Part shown: in pieces, positions 33,945 to 42,319 of the stretch
How positions within the stretch are numbered: position 1 is the stretch's first letter
Layout: each line of letters begins with the position of its first letter
From: Enterococcus sp. DIV0212c
GTDB lineage: Bacteria; Bacillota; Bacilli; Lactobacillales; Enterococcaceae
NCBI RefSeq assembly: GCF_017377505.1
Contig: NZ_JAFREN010000025.1
Location: 1 to 64,000 of the forward strand
Direction: 5' to 3'
Length of the DNA: 64,000 bases
The notes under the pieces: generated by a model
Told to the model about the DNA's origin: nothing
The model's input: the letters and a program-made list of their open reading frames with translations, nothing else
Database searches by the model: none
Made by a program: the position numbers and the translations under genes

Positions 33945-33972
33945 AGCTGAATCTCAAAACAGAGATTCAGCT
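33945..33972. terminator. Bidirectional hairpin terminator of the LCP-SEDS operon
   Basis: AGCTGAATCTC and GAGATTCAGCT form a perfect 11-bp stem with T-rich sequence on both sides. It ends the minus-strand operon at 33986 and could end a short + transcript. Confidence 0.8.
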
Positions 33973-33985
33973 CTTTCCTTATAAC

Positions 33986-35167
33986 TTATCCACTAATCTC
34001 AGTTTTCTCCTTCTGATAATACATAGAAAGTACTAAACCAACCCCGATAAAATTAGCCAAATAAGCTGTACCACCCTGACTGATAAAAGGCAGAGGAATC
34101 CCCGTCAAAGGCAGTAATCCAATATTAGAGCCAATATTTTCAAGAATATGGAACAAGAAATACATAATTACACCCGTTGTAATATATGCATAAAATTCGC
34201 GTTTTGCATTTAATGTACAAATCAGCATTTGATAAATCAGATAAAAGAACAACAAAATCAAAGCACAGGTTCCTACAAAACCATAAGCTTCACCGATCAC
34301 AGTAAAAATCATATCAGATTCTCGCACAGGGACATAGACTTGTAAGTCATTCAGTCCTTTTCCAAGCATTTCTCCAGAACCAATCGCTGTCAGACCTCGT
34401 GCTTGCTGAAAAGAAATTGAATCCGCGTATTCAAAAGGATTGAGCCAAGCATGAATTCGATTAAATTGATAAGGTTTGAAATGAAGATACGAAAGAATTT
34501 TTTGCCCTCTTTCCGTCAATACTAACAAAATCCCACTAATGCCTAACGCACTTAAGATACTAAATCCCACCGTTAAAATTTTCCAAGAACAGCCGGAAAC
34601 AAGCACTATACCAAGAAAAATCGAGATAAAAACCAAGCTTGTGCCAAAATCTTTTTGATAAAACATCAAGCCTAAAATTGGGATGCTAACCAAAAATAAT
34701 TCTCCCAATAAACGGAAATCTTCTTTTAAAGTGGAAGGATAGGATGAATGTTGTCGTCTTCTAGTAACGATATAGGCCAACATTAAAATATAGCCAAGCT
34801 TCATAAATTCTGATGGTTGAAATGAAATTGGACCTAACCGAATCCAGCGTTTTGTTCCTGTTACCTCAGCCATAACAGGATCATGGAATTTTACAAGCAA
34901 TCCCATTAAAATCAGCGATGAACAGTAGAAAAACGGCGTCAGTTTCCATAAATATTTAATAGGAATAAACATGGTGAAAAACATAGCTCCGATGCCTAAA
35001 ATAGTCCATATAAATTGCTTCTTCAATAAAGGAGCAACAGATTCAACAGCAGGGTCAGCATGGAATGCTCCATATTGAGCGATAAATCCAACTAATATCA
35101 AAAGGAAAACAGGTAGAAGAAGAGCGTAATTTATTGCTTCTTTTTTTCGAATTATCGCATTTCTCAT
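33986..35167 (-). CDS. RodA-like SEDS peptidoglycan polymerase
   Basis: This 393-residue protein has ten membrane helices and SEDS signatures: GTKRWIRLGPISFQPSEFMKLGYILMLA in the first half, YQKDFGTSLVF, then GLNDLQVYVPVRESDMIFTVIGEAYGFVG with the catalytic-type Asp before MIF, and GIPLPFISQGGTA. SEDS proteins polymerise glycan strands from lipid II together with a class B PBP. The usual GxGxGxxQKxxxLPxxHTDF motif is altered (VPVRESDM), so it is a divergent member. It overlaps the next upstream gene by 4 nt. It lacks a PBP partner in the operon. Confidence 0.85.
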   Translation of the reverse strand: MRNAIIRKKEAINYALLLPVFLLILVGFIAQYGAFHADPAVESVAPLLKKQFIWTILGIGAMFFTMFIPIKYLWKLTPFFYCSSLILMGLLVKFHDPVMAEVTGTKRWIRLGPISFQPSEFMKLGYILMLAYIVTRRRQHSSYPSTLKEDFRLLGELFLVSIPILGLMFYQKDFGTSLVFISIFLGIVLVSGCSWKILTVGFSILSALGISGILLVLTERGQKILSYLHFKPYQFNRIHAWLNPFEYADSISFQQARGLTAIGSGEMLGKGLNDLQVYVPVRESDMIFTVIGEAYGFVGTCALILLFFYLIYQMLICTLNAKREFYAYITTGVIMYFLFHILENIGSNIGLLPLTGIPLPFISQGGTAYLANFIGVGLVLSMYYQKEKTEISG

Positions 35168-36345
35168 GCTCTGCCTCCTTGCTGTCTAAATGTTTCTCTA
35201 AGCTCTGTCGCATGAGCGTTTAAAGCAATCCCAAGCGTAATGCTCAATATCAGCAAACTAGATCCGCCATAGCTAATAAAAGGAAATGTTAGTCCTGTCA
35301 TCGGAATAAACCCTAACAGACTCCCTACATTTACGGCTACTTGAAGTAAAAGCAACATTCCACAGCCGATAAAAAGATAAGAGCAATAAAGGTTTTTCGA
35401 TTTGATGGCTAGTAAAAACAAACGACCAACAATCAAGAAAACTAAAAATAAAATCCCTAAAGAACAAATTAAACCTAACTCCTCAATGCAAATCGCAAAA
35501 ATAAAATCAGTATCCGCTGCTGGCAGAAAGCCTTTTTTCTGAATACTATTGCCTAAACCTAAGCCCCAAAACCCGCCATTGTGCATAGCGTAGTAAGCAT
35601 TCGATGTTTGGAAGCCTTTGCCTGTGGGGTCGATAAAAGGATTTTGCATTACTTCAAAACGTGTCACTAAATAACCAAATTTTTGTGGCATCCAATGAGT
35701 TGGGATAGACAATAAGAGTAGAGTGCCTAAACGTTTTATCGCAACAAAGCCAATCAACGCTAACGACATAAATAAAGGCGAAAGTCCGCTGGATAAAAAT
35801 AGAACCAAAACAAGGATAAAAATCATCGATGCGCCAGCAATATTTGGCTGTAATGCAACAAAAAACATAAAGAAAAGCGAAACCAATAATGAACGTTTAT
35901 GATTTTTAAAGGTAAAAGGAACTAATGTATCCGTTTTTGCTAAATTTGACGCTAAATAAAGAACCAATACTAAAGGAACTAATTCTGATGGCTGAAACAA
36001 AAGTACGCCTAAATTGATCCAGCGTTTGGCACCGCCTACACTTGTCCCAATCAATGGTAAAGAGATGATTGAAAGAAAGGTCATGATTAAGATAAAATGC
36101 ATCATTTTTGGCTTGCGAAGTACACTCAAATTAAAGCGATAAACAAAAAACATGCAGACTAGACTAAAAATAAAGTACATTGTCTGTTTGATTGCCTTAC
36201 TGGCTGTTCCTAATTCACTGTCTAATAACTGATAAGAGCTAGAACTATAGACCATTAAAATACCGATGATACATAGGATGAAATAAGGGATTAAAATATA
36301 AAAATCTACATAATGCAATTTGGATAATCTGTTGTGCTGTTTCAT
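35164..36345 (-). CDS. FtsW-like SEDS peptidoglycan polymerase
   Basis: This 393-residue protein also has ten helices and classical FtsW motifs: VYSSSSY at the start, GGAKRWINLGVLLFQPSEL, ALQPNIAGASMIF, GLGLGNSIQKKGFLPAADTDFIFAICIEELG with the catalytic Asp in TDF, and MTGLTFPFISYGGSSL. It is nearer the consensus than its neighbour. The start overlaps the LCP gene end by 4 nt, so the three genes LCP, FtsW-like and RodA-like are translationally coupled. Since the main ftsW and rodA of enterococci are expected elsewhere, these may be extra copies. Confidence 0.87.
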   Translation of the reverse strand: MKQHNRLSKLHYVDFYILIPYFILCIIGILMVYSSSSYQLLDSELGTASKAIKQTMYFIFSLVCMFFVYRFNLSVLRKPKMMHFILIMTFLSIISLPLIGTSVGGAKRWINLGVLLFQPSELVPLVLVLYLASNLAKTDTLVPFTFKNHKRSLLVSLFFMFFVALQPNIAGASMIFILVLVLFLSSGLSPLFMSLALIGFVAIKRLGTLLLLSIPTHWMPQKFGYLVTRFEVMQNPFIDPTGKGFQTSNAYYAMHNGGFWGLGLGNSIQKKGFLPAADTDFIFAICIEELGLICSLGILFLVFLIVGRLFLLAIKSKNLYCSYLFIGCGMLLLLQVAVNVGSLLGFIPMTGLTFPFISYGGSSLLILSITLGIALNAHATELRETFRQQGGRA

Positions 36346-37268
36346 TTTGCTGCTCCATCATTCAAGAATTCATGAATGGCTTGTGCATTTTGCGTTTCGT
36401 CGATCTCTAAAACACTTCCAGCCTCAGTGTAATCATTAAAAGTCCAGCTCCCTTTAACTGGTACGGATAACGTTTTGAGATTTTTAACAGTTCCTTTCAG
36501 AAAATCTTTAGCTAAATCTATTAGCAAATCAGCAGGTATATTTGTGTCTAAGTACCCGATAGCTTCACCAGCAATTTTAGGTAGCTGCATGAATGAAACT
36601 GCTTCTTTAGATTGTTTGGCTAAGGCGTCCATGACTTGTTGTTGTCTTCTGACACGACCGAAATCGCCTTCTTCATCCATTCTAAAACGAGCATATTGCA
36701 ACAAGGTATGACCATCCATGATTTGCTTGCCTTTTTTGATATCAACATTGTCTAGGTTGATGTCTTTTTCCGCATCAATTTCAATGCCTTTTGGATACAG
36801 TTCATTGATTAATCGAATAAAGTTATTAAAATCAGCAGAAATATAATAATTGATTGGTAAGTTAAACGAATCGTTTAACACTTTTCTTGTTAATTCTGCG
36901 CCGCCAAAAGCATAAGCAGCATTGATTTTTTCTAAACCATGATCAGGAATCTGCACATAAGAATCTCTCATGATCGAGACTAATTTTGGTTGTTTTGTTT
37001 CGCTATTATAATGGGCGACCATCAACGTATCTGCTCGTCCACCATCTTCATCATCTTCACGTCCGTCATCGCCTATCAACATAATCGTGATTTCTTTTAG
37101 ATTTGTCTGTTGATCACCAGAAAAATTCGTATTCTTAGACTTATTTACTTGAGACTGGGCTGTTTTTTTTCCATTATGAAAGCTAATAGCAATATAACTT
37201 CCAGTAGCAGTAACGACCAATATGCCAAAAAGAACCGTACAAATTAAAAGTTTCTTTACTGTTTTCAT
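36342..37268 (-). CDS. LCP family (LytR-CpsA-Psr) glycopolymer ligase
   Basis: This 308-residue protein has one N-terminal helix (about 8-28), a linker, and an extracytoplasmic LCP domain (about 60-260). It shows the family pattern: GDDGR near 67, GRADTLMV near 77, VSIMRDSYVQIP, LEKINAAYAFGG and YARFRMDEEGDFGRVRRQQ, whose Arg and Asp residues bind the polyprenyl pyrophosphate. LCP proteins attach teichoic acids or polysaccharides to peptidoglycan. Being first in an operon with two SEDS polymerases, it may couple a polymer to newly made wall. GAGGAA lies before the ATG. An M-box riboswitch lies about 290 nt upstream. Confidence 0.9.
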   Translation of the reverse strand: MKTVKKLLICTVLFGILVVTATGSYIAISFHNGKKTAQSQVNKSKNTNFSGDQQTNLKEITIMLIGDDGREDDEDGGRADTLMVAHYNSETKQPKLVSIMRDSYVQIPDHGLEKINAAYAFGGAELTRKVLNDSFNLPINYYISADFNNFIRLINELYPKGIEIDAEKDINLDNVDIKKGKQIMDGHTLLQYARFRMDEEGDFGRVRRQQQVMDALAKQSKEAVSFMQLPKIAGEAIGYLDTNIPADLLIDLAKDFLKGTVKNLKTLSVPVKGSWTFNDYTEAGSVLEIDETQNAQAIHEFLNDGAAK

Positions 37269-37380
37269 TTTTATTCCTCGCTAATCATTTTAATTGATCA
37301 TCAAATAAAGTTTGGCTTTAGGAATTGATTTGGATGACGGTATAAAAAGTTCTTTTTGCTCTGAATAATAGATAAAGGCG

Positions 37381-37449
37381 GTTGTACACTAAAGAAGATA
37401 AGTTACAATAATAACTAGATTTCTTCTTTAGAACTAATTTTCACCTCCT
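37381..37449 (-). promoter_or_regulatory. Candidate internal promoter, inverted repeat and orphan ribosome binding site
   Basis: On the minus strand, TTGTAA (37408-37403), 16 bp, TACAAC (37386-37381) could be a promoter for the LCP operon. A 10-bp inverted repeat CTAAAGAAGA/TCTTCTTTAG spans 37389-37431 and encloses the -35. Just upstream lies AGGAGGTGA (37449-37441), a perfect ribosome binding site without any ATG, GTG or TTG start at the right distance. Confidence 0.4.
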
Positions 37450-37483
37450 AAAGTCCTAATATTTGCCAATAGTATTTATCAAA

Positions 37484-37519
37484 AACAAAAAACCTTCGCT
37501 TAAAATAACTCAGCGAAGG
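37484..37519 (-). terminator. Riboswitch terminator downstream of the minus-strand M-box
   Basis: Read on the minus strand, CCTTCGCT and AGCGAAGG form a stem, followed by TTTTTTG and TTTTT. It lies about 40-60 nt after the M-box core and is the natural expression platform. Confidence 0.85.
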
Positions 37520-37554
37520 GGGATTGATTTCAGCACAAATAGAGCTTTTCATCA

Positions 37555-37712
37555 TTCTCATCGTTGAGTTTTAGCACTATGAAACGTAAAAAGCAGAGCT
37601 TTTAGCTACTTTGTGAAAAGCCTTAATTCGACAATTCCTGTCCTACCCATTACTGTCTTTCGACATTTTTGAGCAGTAGCCTGTGTTTCCATAGGAGCCT
37701 CACCTAACAAGT
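37555..37712 (-). promoter_or_regulatory. M-box (ykoK) Mg2+ riboswitch upstream of the LCP-SEDS operon
   Basis: From GTTAGGTGAGGCTCCTAT through GGCTACTGC, the ATGTCGAAAGAC loop, AATGGGTAGGACAGGAATTG, TTAAGGCTTTTC and AGTAGCTAAAAGC, the minus strand matches the M-box aptamer. It is also nearly identical, block by block, to the M-box in front of the Mg2+ ATPase at 58435 in this window. M-box RNAs fold around Mg2+ and stop transcription when Mg2+ is plentiful. The aptamer, its promoter and its terminator are all intact. The next gene is the LCP-SEDS operon, not a transporter. Confidence 0.88.
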
Positions 37713-37728
37713 TATTCAGATCGCCCTA

Positions 37729-37757
37729 AATATAGTGAAAATATCACTTGAAGTCAA
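37729..37757 (-). promoter_or_regulatory. Promoter of the minus-strand M-box leader
   Basis: On the minus strand, TTGACT (37757-37752), 17 bp, TATATT (37734-37729). The start would be near 37722, about 10 nt before the M-box core, so the riboswitch is probably still transcribed. Confidence 0.75.
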
Positions 37758-38040
37758 TGAGGGAAGTATTAAATTTTTTATAATATAATGAACGGAGTGA
37801 TTACGTGATTAACTTTTTTTTATAATTTTTTAAGTTATAAAATCAAGCATTGTGGGGATTTTGTTTGACCATTTTATTATGAAAAAATCAGAGAAGTTTA
37901 ATATTGAGAATAGATTAAGTTTTATTTTCTTTATACTTTCTTAAGCAGAATTGAAGTGAATCAGAAAATAACGAACTTATATTGGAATAAAAATTAGTAT
38001 CGCAATTGATCGTAAAAAATTGTAAGATTGAATTAGCAAA

Positions 38041-38054
38041 AGAATGCGTTTACT
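38041..38054. promoter_or_regulatory. Candidate CcpA (cre) site before the GH3 gene
   Basis: On the minus strand AGTAAACGCATTCT matches the cre pattern TGWAANCGNTNWCA at its core, with three mismatches at constrained positions. It lies 12 bp before the ribosome binding site, where CcpA binding would block transcription. The remainder of 37758-38040 is AT-rich with no gene seen. Confidence 0.3.
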
Positions 38055-38081
38055 TTTATTTAGAAATAGGAGGAAATCGGA

Positions 38082-40304
38082 ATGACTTACCGAAAAATAG
38101 CTCAAGGAAATTGGACACTTGTTGAAAATGAAAATGGAGCAACCCTTGGATATGCTGAAGCATCTGGTGTGACATTGATAGAAAAAGATGGTTTTGCATT
38201 TAAAGATTTAAATAAAAATGGTATTTTAGATCCTTATGAAGATTGGCGGTTACCAATTGATGAAAGAATCGAGGATTTGGTATCGAAATTATCGATCGAA
38301 CAAATTGCCGGTTTGATGTTATATAGCCGCCATCAAACTGTAGCAAAAAATGACAATCATTTTGTTCAAATGTTTTCTGGAACATATGATGGTAAAACAT
38401 TAAATGACTATACTGGATCACTATCTAATTTAACAGATCAGCAAAAAGAATTTTTGAAAAAAGATCATATTCGTCATGTCTTGTTAACCATTGTTGATTC
38501 TCCACAAATTGCCGCTGAGTGGACCAATAATATACAGGCAATGGCTGAAAGTTTAGATTTAGGCATACCTGTGAATATTAGTTCTGATCCTAGACACAGC
38601 ACAAGTGCAGATACAGAATTTAATGCAGGAGCCGGCGGAGATATTTCTAAATGGCCGGAACAATTAGGTTTAGCCGCAACATTCGATCCTGCATTGGTTA
38701 AGCAATTCGGTGAAATTGCTAGTAAAGAATATCGGGCGTTAGGAATTACGACAGCACTATCGCCACAAATTGATTTGGCGACTGAGCCGCGCTGGATGCG
38801 TTTTTCAGGAACCTTTGGAGAAGGCGTGAAATTAGTCACAGCTTTAGCTAAAGCATATTGTGATGGGTTTCAAACGACTCAGGATGGGAAAAATGGCTGG
38901 GGTCTAGAGAGCGTAAATGCAATGGTCAAGCATTGGCCTGGCGGCGGTAGTGGTGAAGCAGGACGAGATGGACATTATGGTTATGGCAAATATGCTGTTT
39001 ATCCAGGGAATAATTTTAACGAACATTTGCAGCCGTTTTTGCATGGTGCGTTTGAATTAGAAGATGGAACACAAAAGGCTTCTGCCGTTATGCCATATTA
39101 CACTATTTCTTATAATCAAGATCAAAAAAATCATGAGAATGTTGGCAATGGATTTAGCGAGTTTATTATCAATGATTTATTACGTAAAAAATATGAATAT
39201 GATGGCGTTGTTTGTACTGATTGGTCGATTACAGCAGATGCGGTCGAACTAGACCAGTTTATTGGTGGAAAAAGTTGGGGTGTCCAAGATTTAACAGTTG
39301 AAGAGCGTCATTATAAAGCTTTAGCAGCAGGAGTTGACCAATTTGGCGGTAATAACGAGATTGAACCAGTATTAGCTGCTTACGAATTAGGCGTTTTAAA
39401 ACATGGAGAAAAGGTAATGCAGGAAAGGTTTCGCATTTCAGCACGTCGCCTATTAAAAAACATTTTTCAAACAGGACTTTTTGAAAATCCGTATTTACGT
39501 CCAGAACAATCAGAAAAAGTAGTGGGAAATCCTGAGTTTATGGCAGCTGGTTATAACGCGCAACAAAAATCTTTAGTGTTGTTAAAGAATAAAAATCATT
39601 TATTGCCGTTACAAAAGCAGATCAATGTTTATATTCCAAAACAGAAAATAGGCAAATCGGCAGACTGGTTTGGTCATATACAGCCTGCTTGTGAAAAAAA
39701 TCCTGTCAGTTCCGCTGTAGTAGAAAAGTATTTCCAAGTAGTAGATACACCAGAACAAGCAGAAGTTGCTTTGGTATTTTTAGAATCGCCTAAAACTGTT
39801 GGCTATTCTAGGGAAGACAATGAGAACGGTTATTTACCAATAAGTTTACAATATTCATCTTATACGGCTAAACTTGCTCGTAAGGAAAGCTTAGCTGGTA
39901 ACAATCGATCTTATCTAGGTAAAAGCAATCAAGCGGCGAATAATAAAGATCTTGAAACTATTTTGGCATTGAAAAAAGAATATCCTAATTTGCCAATCAT
40001 TATTTCATTAACTATGAAAAATCCAACGATCGTCAAAGAATTTGAACCATTTGTAGAGGCGATCATCGCTGATTTTGGTGTCCAAACACAAGCAATTTTA
40101 AGTGTTTTGAGCGGTGATTTTACACCTTCTGGTTTGTTGCCGTTTCAGATGCCGGCAGATATGGAAACTGTTGAACAACAAAAAGAAGATGTACCATTGG
40201 ATATGAAGTGTTACAAGGATGAATTGGGTCACATATATGATTTTGGTTATGGAATGGATTTTGAAAAACAAATAGAGGATAAAAGAGCAGACTATCGAGA
40301 TTAA
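38082..40304 (+). CDS. Glycoside hydrolase family 3 protein
   Basis: This 740-residue protein is a GH3 enzyme without signal peptide, so it probably acts on imported oligosaccharides or glycosides. The (beta/alpha)8 domain (about 40-430) holds VNISSDPRHS, the VKHWPGGGSGEAGRDGHYG segment and the nucleophile Asp380 in GVVCTDWSIT. A second domain (about 470-740) has LVLLKNKNHLLPL and GLLPFQMP. A C-terminal fibronectin-like domain is lacking. The substrate is most likely a beta-glucoside or xyloside; it cannot be told from sequence alone. The N-terminal FKDLNKNGILDPYEDWRLP resembles the start of related Bacteroides and Firmicute GH3 proteins. It is monocistronic. Confidence 0.88.
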   Translation: MTYRKIAQGNWTLVENENGATLGYAEASGVTLIEKDGFAFKDLNKNGILDPYEDWRLPIDERIEDLVSKLSIEQIAGLMLYSRHQTVAKNDNHFVQMFSGTYDGKTLNDYTGSLSNLTDQQKEFLKKDHIRHVLLTIVDSPQIAAEWTNNIQAMAESLDLGIPVNISSDPRHSTSADTEFNAGAGGDISKWPEQLGLAATFDPALVKQFGEIASKEYRALGITTALSPQIDLATEPRWMRFSGTFGEGVKLVTALAKAYCDGFQTTQDGKNGWGLESVNAMVKHWPGGGSGEAGRDGHYGYGKYAVYPGNNFNEHLQPFLHGAFELEDGTQKASAVMPYYTISYNQDQKNHENVGNGFSEFIINDLLRKKYEYDGVVCTDWSITADAVELDQFIGGKSWGVQDLTVEERHYKALAAGVDQFGGNNEIEPVLAAYELGVLKHGEKVMQERFRISARRLLKNIFQTGLFENPYLRPEQSEKVVGNPEFMAAGYNAQQKSLVLLKNKNHLLPLQKQINVYIPKQKIGKSADWFGHIQPACEKNPVSSAVVEKYFQVVDTPEQAEVALVFLESPKTVGYSREDNENGYLPISLQYSSYTAKLARKESLAGNNRSYLGKSNQAANNKDLETILALKKEYPNLPIIISLTMKNPTIVKEFEPFVEAIIADFGVQTQAILSVLSGDFTPSGLLPFQMPADMETVEQQKEDVPLDMKCYKDELGHIYDFGYGMDFEKQIEDKRADYRD

Positions 40305-40380
40305 ATAAAAACTTTTTAATTGACTGAGACAAAAATCTGGATAAACGGTGTGAAACAGTCAGGTTCTTCGGCAATTTCCT

Positions 40381-40424
40381 AAAAACCGCACAATGCATAA
40401 AATGCATTGTGCGGTTTTTAGTCC
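40381..40424. terminator. Very strong bidirectional terminator after the GH3 gene
   Basis: An 18-bp perfect stem, AAAAACCGCACAATGCAT with its complement at 40402-40419, has an AAA loop and T-runs on both strands. It lies about 80 nt after the stop codon. Confidence 0.9.
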
Positions 40425-40506
40425 AATTGCTCGAACCTAAACGACTTTTGTCACATCTTCTGTGAATTTTTTAAATCATATGATTAAACAAAAAATTGTT
40501 AGCGTG

Positions 40507-40545
40507 CTATAATGAAAAAAAGTGATACAGTATGTTTATCTGTAT
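40507..40545 (+). promoter_or_regulatory. Extended -10 promoter of alsS-alsD and adjacent inverted repeat
   Basis: TGCTATAAT at 40505-40513 is an extended -10 box without a good -35. ATACAG (40525-40530) and CTGTAT (40540-40545) form an inverted repeat right at the expected start, a possible operator. 40546-40644 is a leader without a gene. Confidence 0.5.
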
Positions 40546-40644
40546 TATAAAAAAGTTCTTAATTTTATGTTTTTTAGTTTTAATTCCTTTCTAATAAGGT
40601 TTCTAAAGTTTTGAAACATATGAATAAAAGGAGTGTAACACAAG

Positions 40645-42306
40645 ATGGATAAAAGCAAAAGTGGTGCCGAAGTAATCGTAGAAAGTTTGAAAAATCATCA
40701 AGTTGATTATGTTTTCGGTATTCCAGGAGCAAAAATCGATGGTCTATTTAATGCATTAGTTGATGATGGTCCAGAATTGATTGTGACACGACATGAACAA
40801 AACGCAGCATTTATGGCAGCAGCAGTTGGACGTTTAACAGGCAACCCGGGTGTTGTCGTTGCGACAAGTGGTCCCGGAGCAAGTAATTTGGCAACGGGTT
40901 TAGTAACAGCTACGGCAGAAGGTGATCCTGTATTAGCAATCGGCGGTCAAGTTAAACGCAGAGATTTGTTGAAATTGACACATCAAAGTATGAATAATGC
41001 CGCATTATTTGAACCAATTACGAAATATAGCGCTGAAATCCAAGATCCGGAGACGATTTCTGAAGTTTTAGCTAATGCCTATCGTTTAGCAAAGGCGTCG
41101 AAAAAAGGAGCCAGTTTTATCAGTATTCCTCAAGATGTTGTTGATGGAACGGTCGAATCTGCTAGTATTAAACCTTTGAGCGATCCCAAAATCGGTTCTG
41201 CCTCAAGTGAAGATATTCAATATCTTTCTCAACAAATTCAAGCAGCTGAATTGCCTGTGTTATTAGTAGGTATGCGAGCATCTACTGAAAAAGAAGCCAA
41301 TGCGATTCGTGAAATTGTTGAGAAAACAAACATTCCAGTAGTTGAGACTTTTCAAGCAGCGGGTGTTATTTCTAGAAAATTGGAAGATCATTTCTTTGGA
41401 AGAATCGGATTGTTCCGTAACCAACCGGGGGATATGTTATTAAAACGCAGTGATCTAGTCATTGCTGTGGGCTATGATCCTATTGAATATGAAGCTCGAA
41501 ACTGGAATGCAGAAGGGGATTCAAAAATTATTGTAATCGATGATACTCCAGCAGAAATCGATCAATATTTTCAACCAGAACGGGAATTGATTGGAGATAT
41601 TGGGAAGACATTAACCATTTTATCGCCTAGTATCGAAGCGAAAGTGCTGTCAGAAAAGGCGACAGAATACTTAGATTCATTACATGAAAAGCTCATTCAA
41701 CGAGATAATGTAGAAACATCAGCTGTCAATGGACTGATTCACCCTTTAGAAGTCATTGATACCTTGCAAAATCTTGTGACAGATGAAATGACAGTAACTG
41801 TCGATGTAGGTAGTCACTATATTTGGATGGCTCGCCATTTTAGAAGTTATGAGCCGCGCCATTTGCTTTTTAGTAATGGGATGCAAACTTTAGGAGTCGC
41901 GCTTCCTTGGGCGATATCAGCTGCGTTGGTTCGACCAAATACACAAATCATATCTGTATCAGGCGATGGCGGATTTTTATTTTCAGCACAAGACCTTGAA
42001 ACGGCGGTACGTAAAAAGTTAAAAATCATTCATTTGATTTGGAATGATGGTCGATATAATATGGTTGAATTCCAAGAACAGTTAAAATATCATCGGATTT
42101 CAGGCGTAGATTTTGGACCAGTTGACTTTGTGAAATATGCCGAAGCGTTTGGTGCAAAGGGGTTAAGAGCTACGAGCGCACAAGAATTAAAAGCAGCGAT
42201 TTTAACTGGGATCGAAACAGAGGGTCCTGTCGTAATCGATATTCCAATTGATTACCAAGATAACGAAAAACTTGGCGAAACGATTTTACCAGATCAGTTT
42301 TATTAG
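40645..42306 (+). CDS. alsS: Acetolactate synthase, catabolic
   Basis: This 553-residue ThDP enzyme condenses two pyruvates to alpha-acetolactate. It has the catalytic Glu51 in [11 protein letters not shown], the ThDP motif [33 protein letters not shown] in the C-terminal third, and no regulatory subunit gene nearby. Together with alsD directly downstream this is the FAD-independent, catabolic AlsS of the acetoin/butanediol pathway, used to divert pyruvate and limit acidification. The ATG has AAGGAGTG upstream. alsD starts 13 nt after the stop. Confidence 0.94.
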   Translation: MDKSKSGAEVIVESLKNHQVDYVFGIPGAKIDGLFNALVDDGPELIVTRHEQNAAFMAAAVGRLTGNPGVVVATSGPGASNLATGLVTATAEGDPVLAIGGQVKRRDLLKLTHQSMNNAALFEPITKYSAEIQDPETISEVLANAYRLAKASKKGASFISIPQDVVDGTVESASIKPLSDPKIGSASSEDIQYLSQQIQAAELPVLLVGMRASTEKEANAIREIVEKTNIPVVETFQAAGVISRKLEDHFFGRIGLFRNQPGDMLLKRSDLVIAVGYDPIEYEARNWNAEGDSKIIVIDDTPAEIDQYFQPERELIGDIGKTLTILSPSIEAKVLSEKATEYLDSLHEKLIQRDNVETSAVNGLIHPLEVIDTLQNLVTDEMTVTVDVGSHYIWMARHFRSYEPRHLLFSNGMQTLGVALPWAISAALVRPNTQIISVSGDGGFLFSAQDLETAVRKKLKIIHLIWNDGRYNMVEFQEQLKYHRISGVDFGPVDFVKYAEAFGAKGLRATSAQELKAAILTGIETEGPVVIDIPIDYQDNEKLGETILPDQFY

Positions 42307-42319
42307 AAAGGTGATAACA

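Noticed and set aside
38200..38421. Minus-strand frames opposite the GH3 gene
   Set aside because: Shadows of the codons of the real gene; no start signals.
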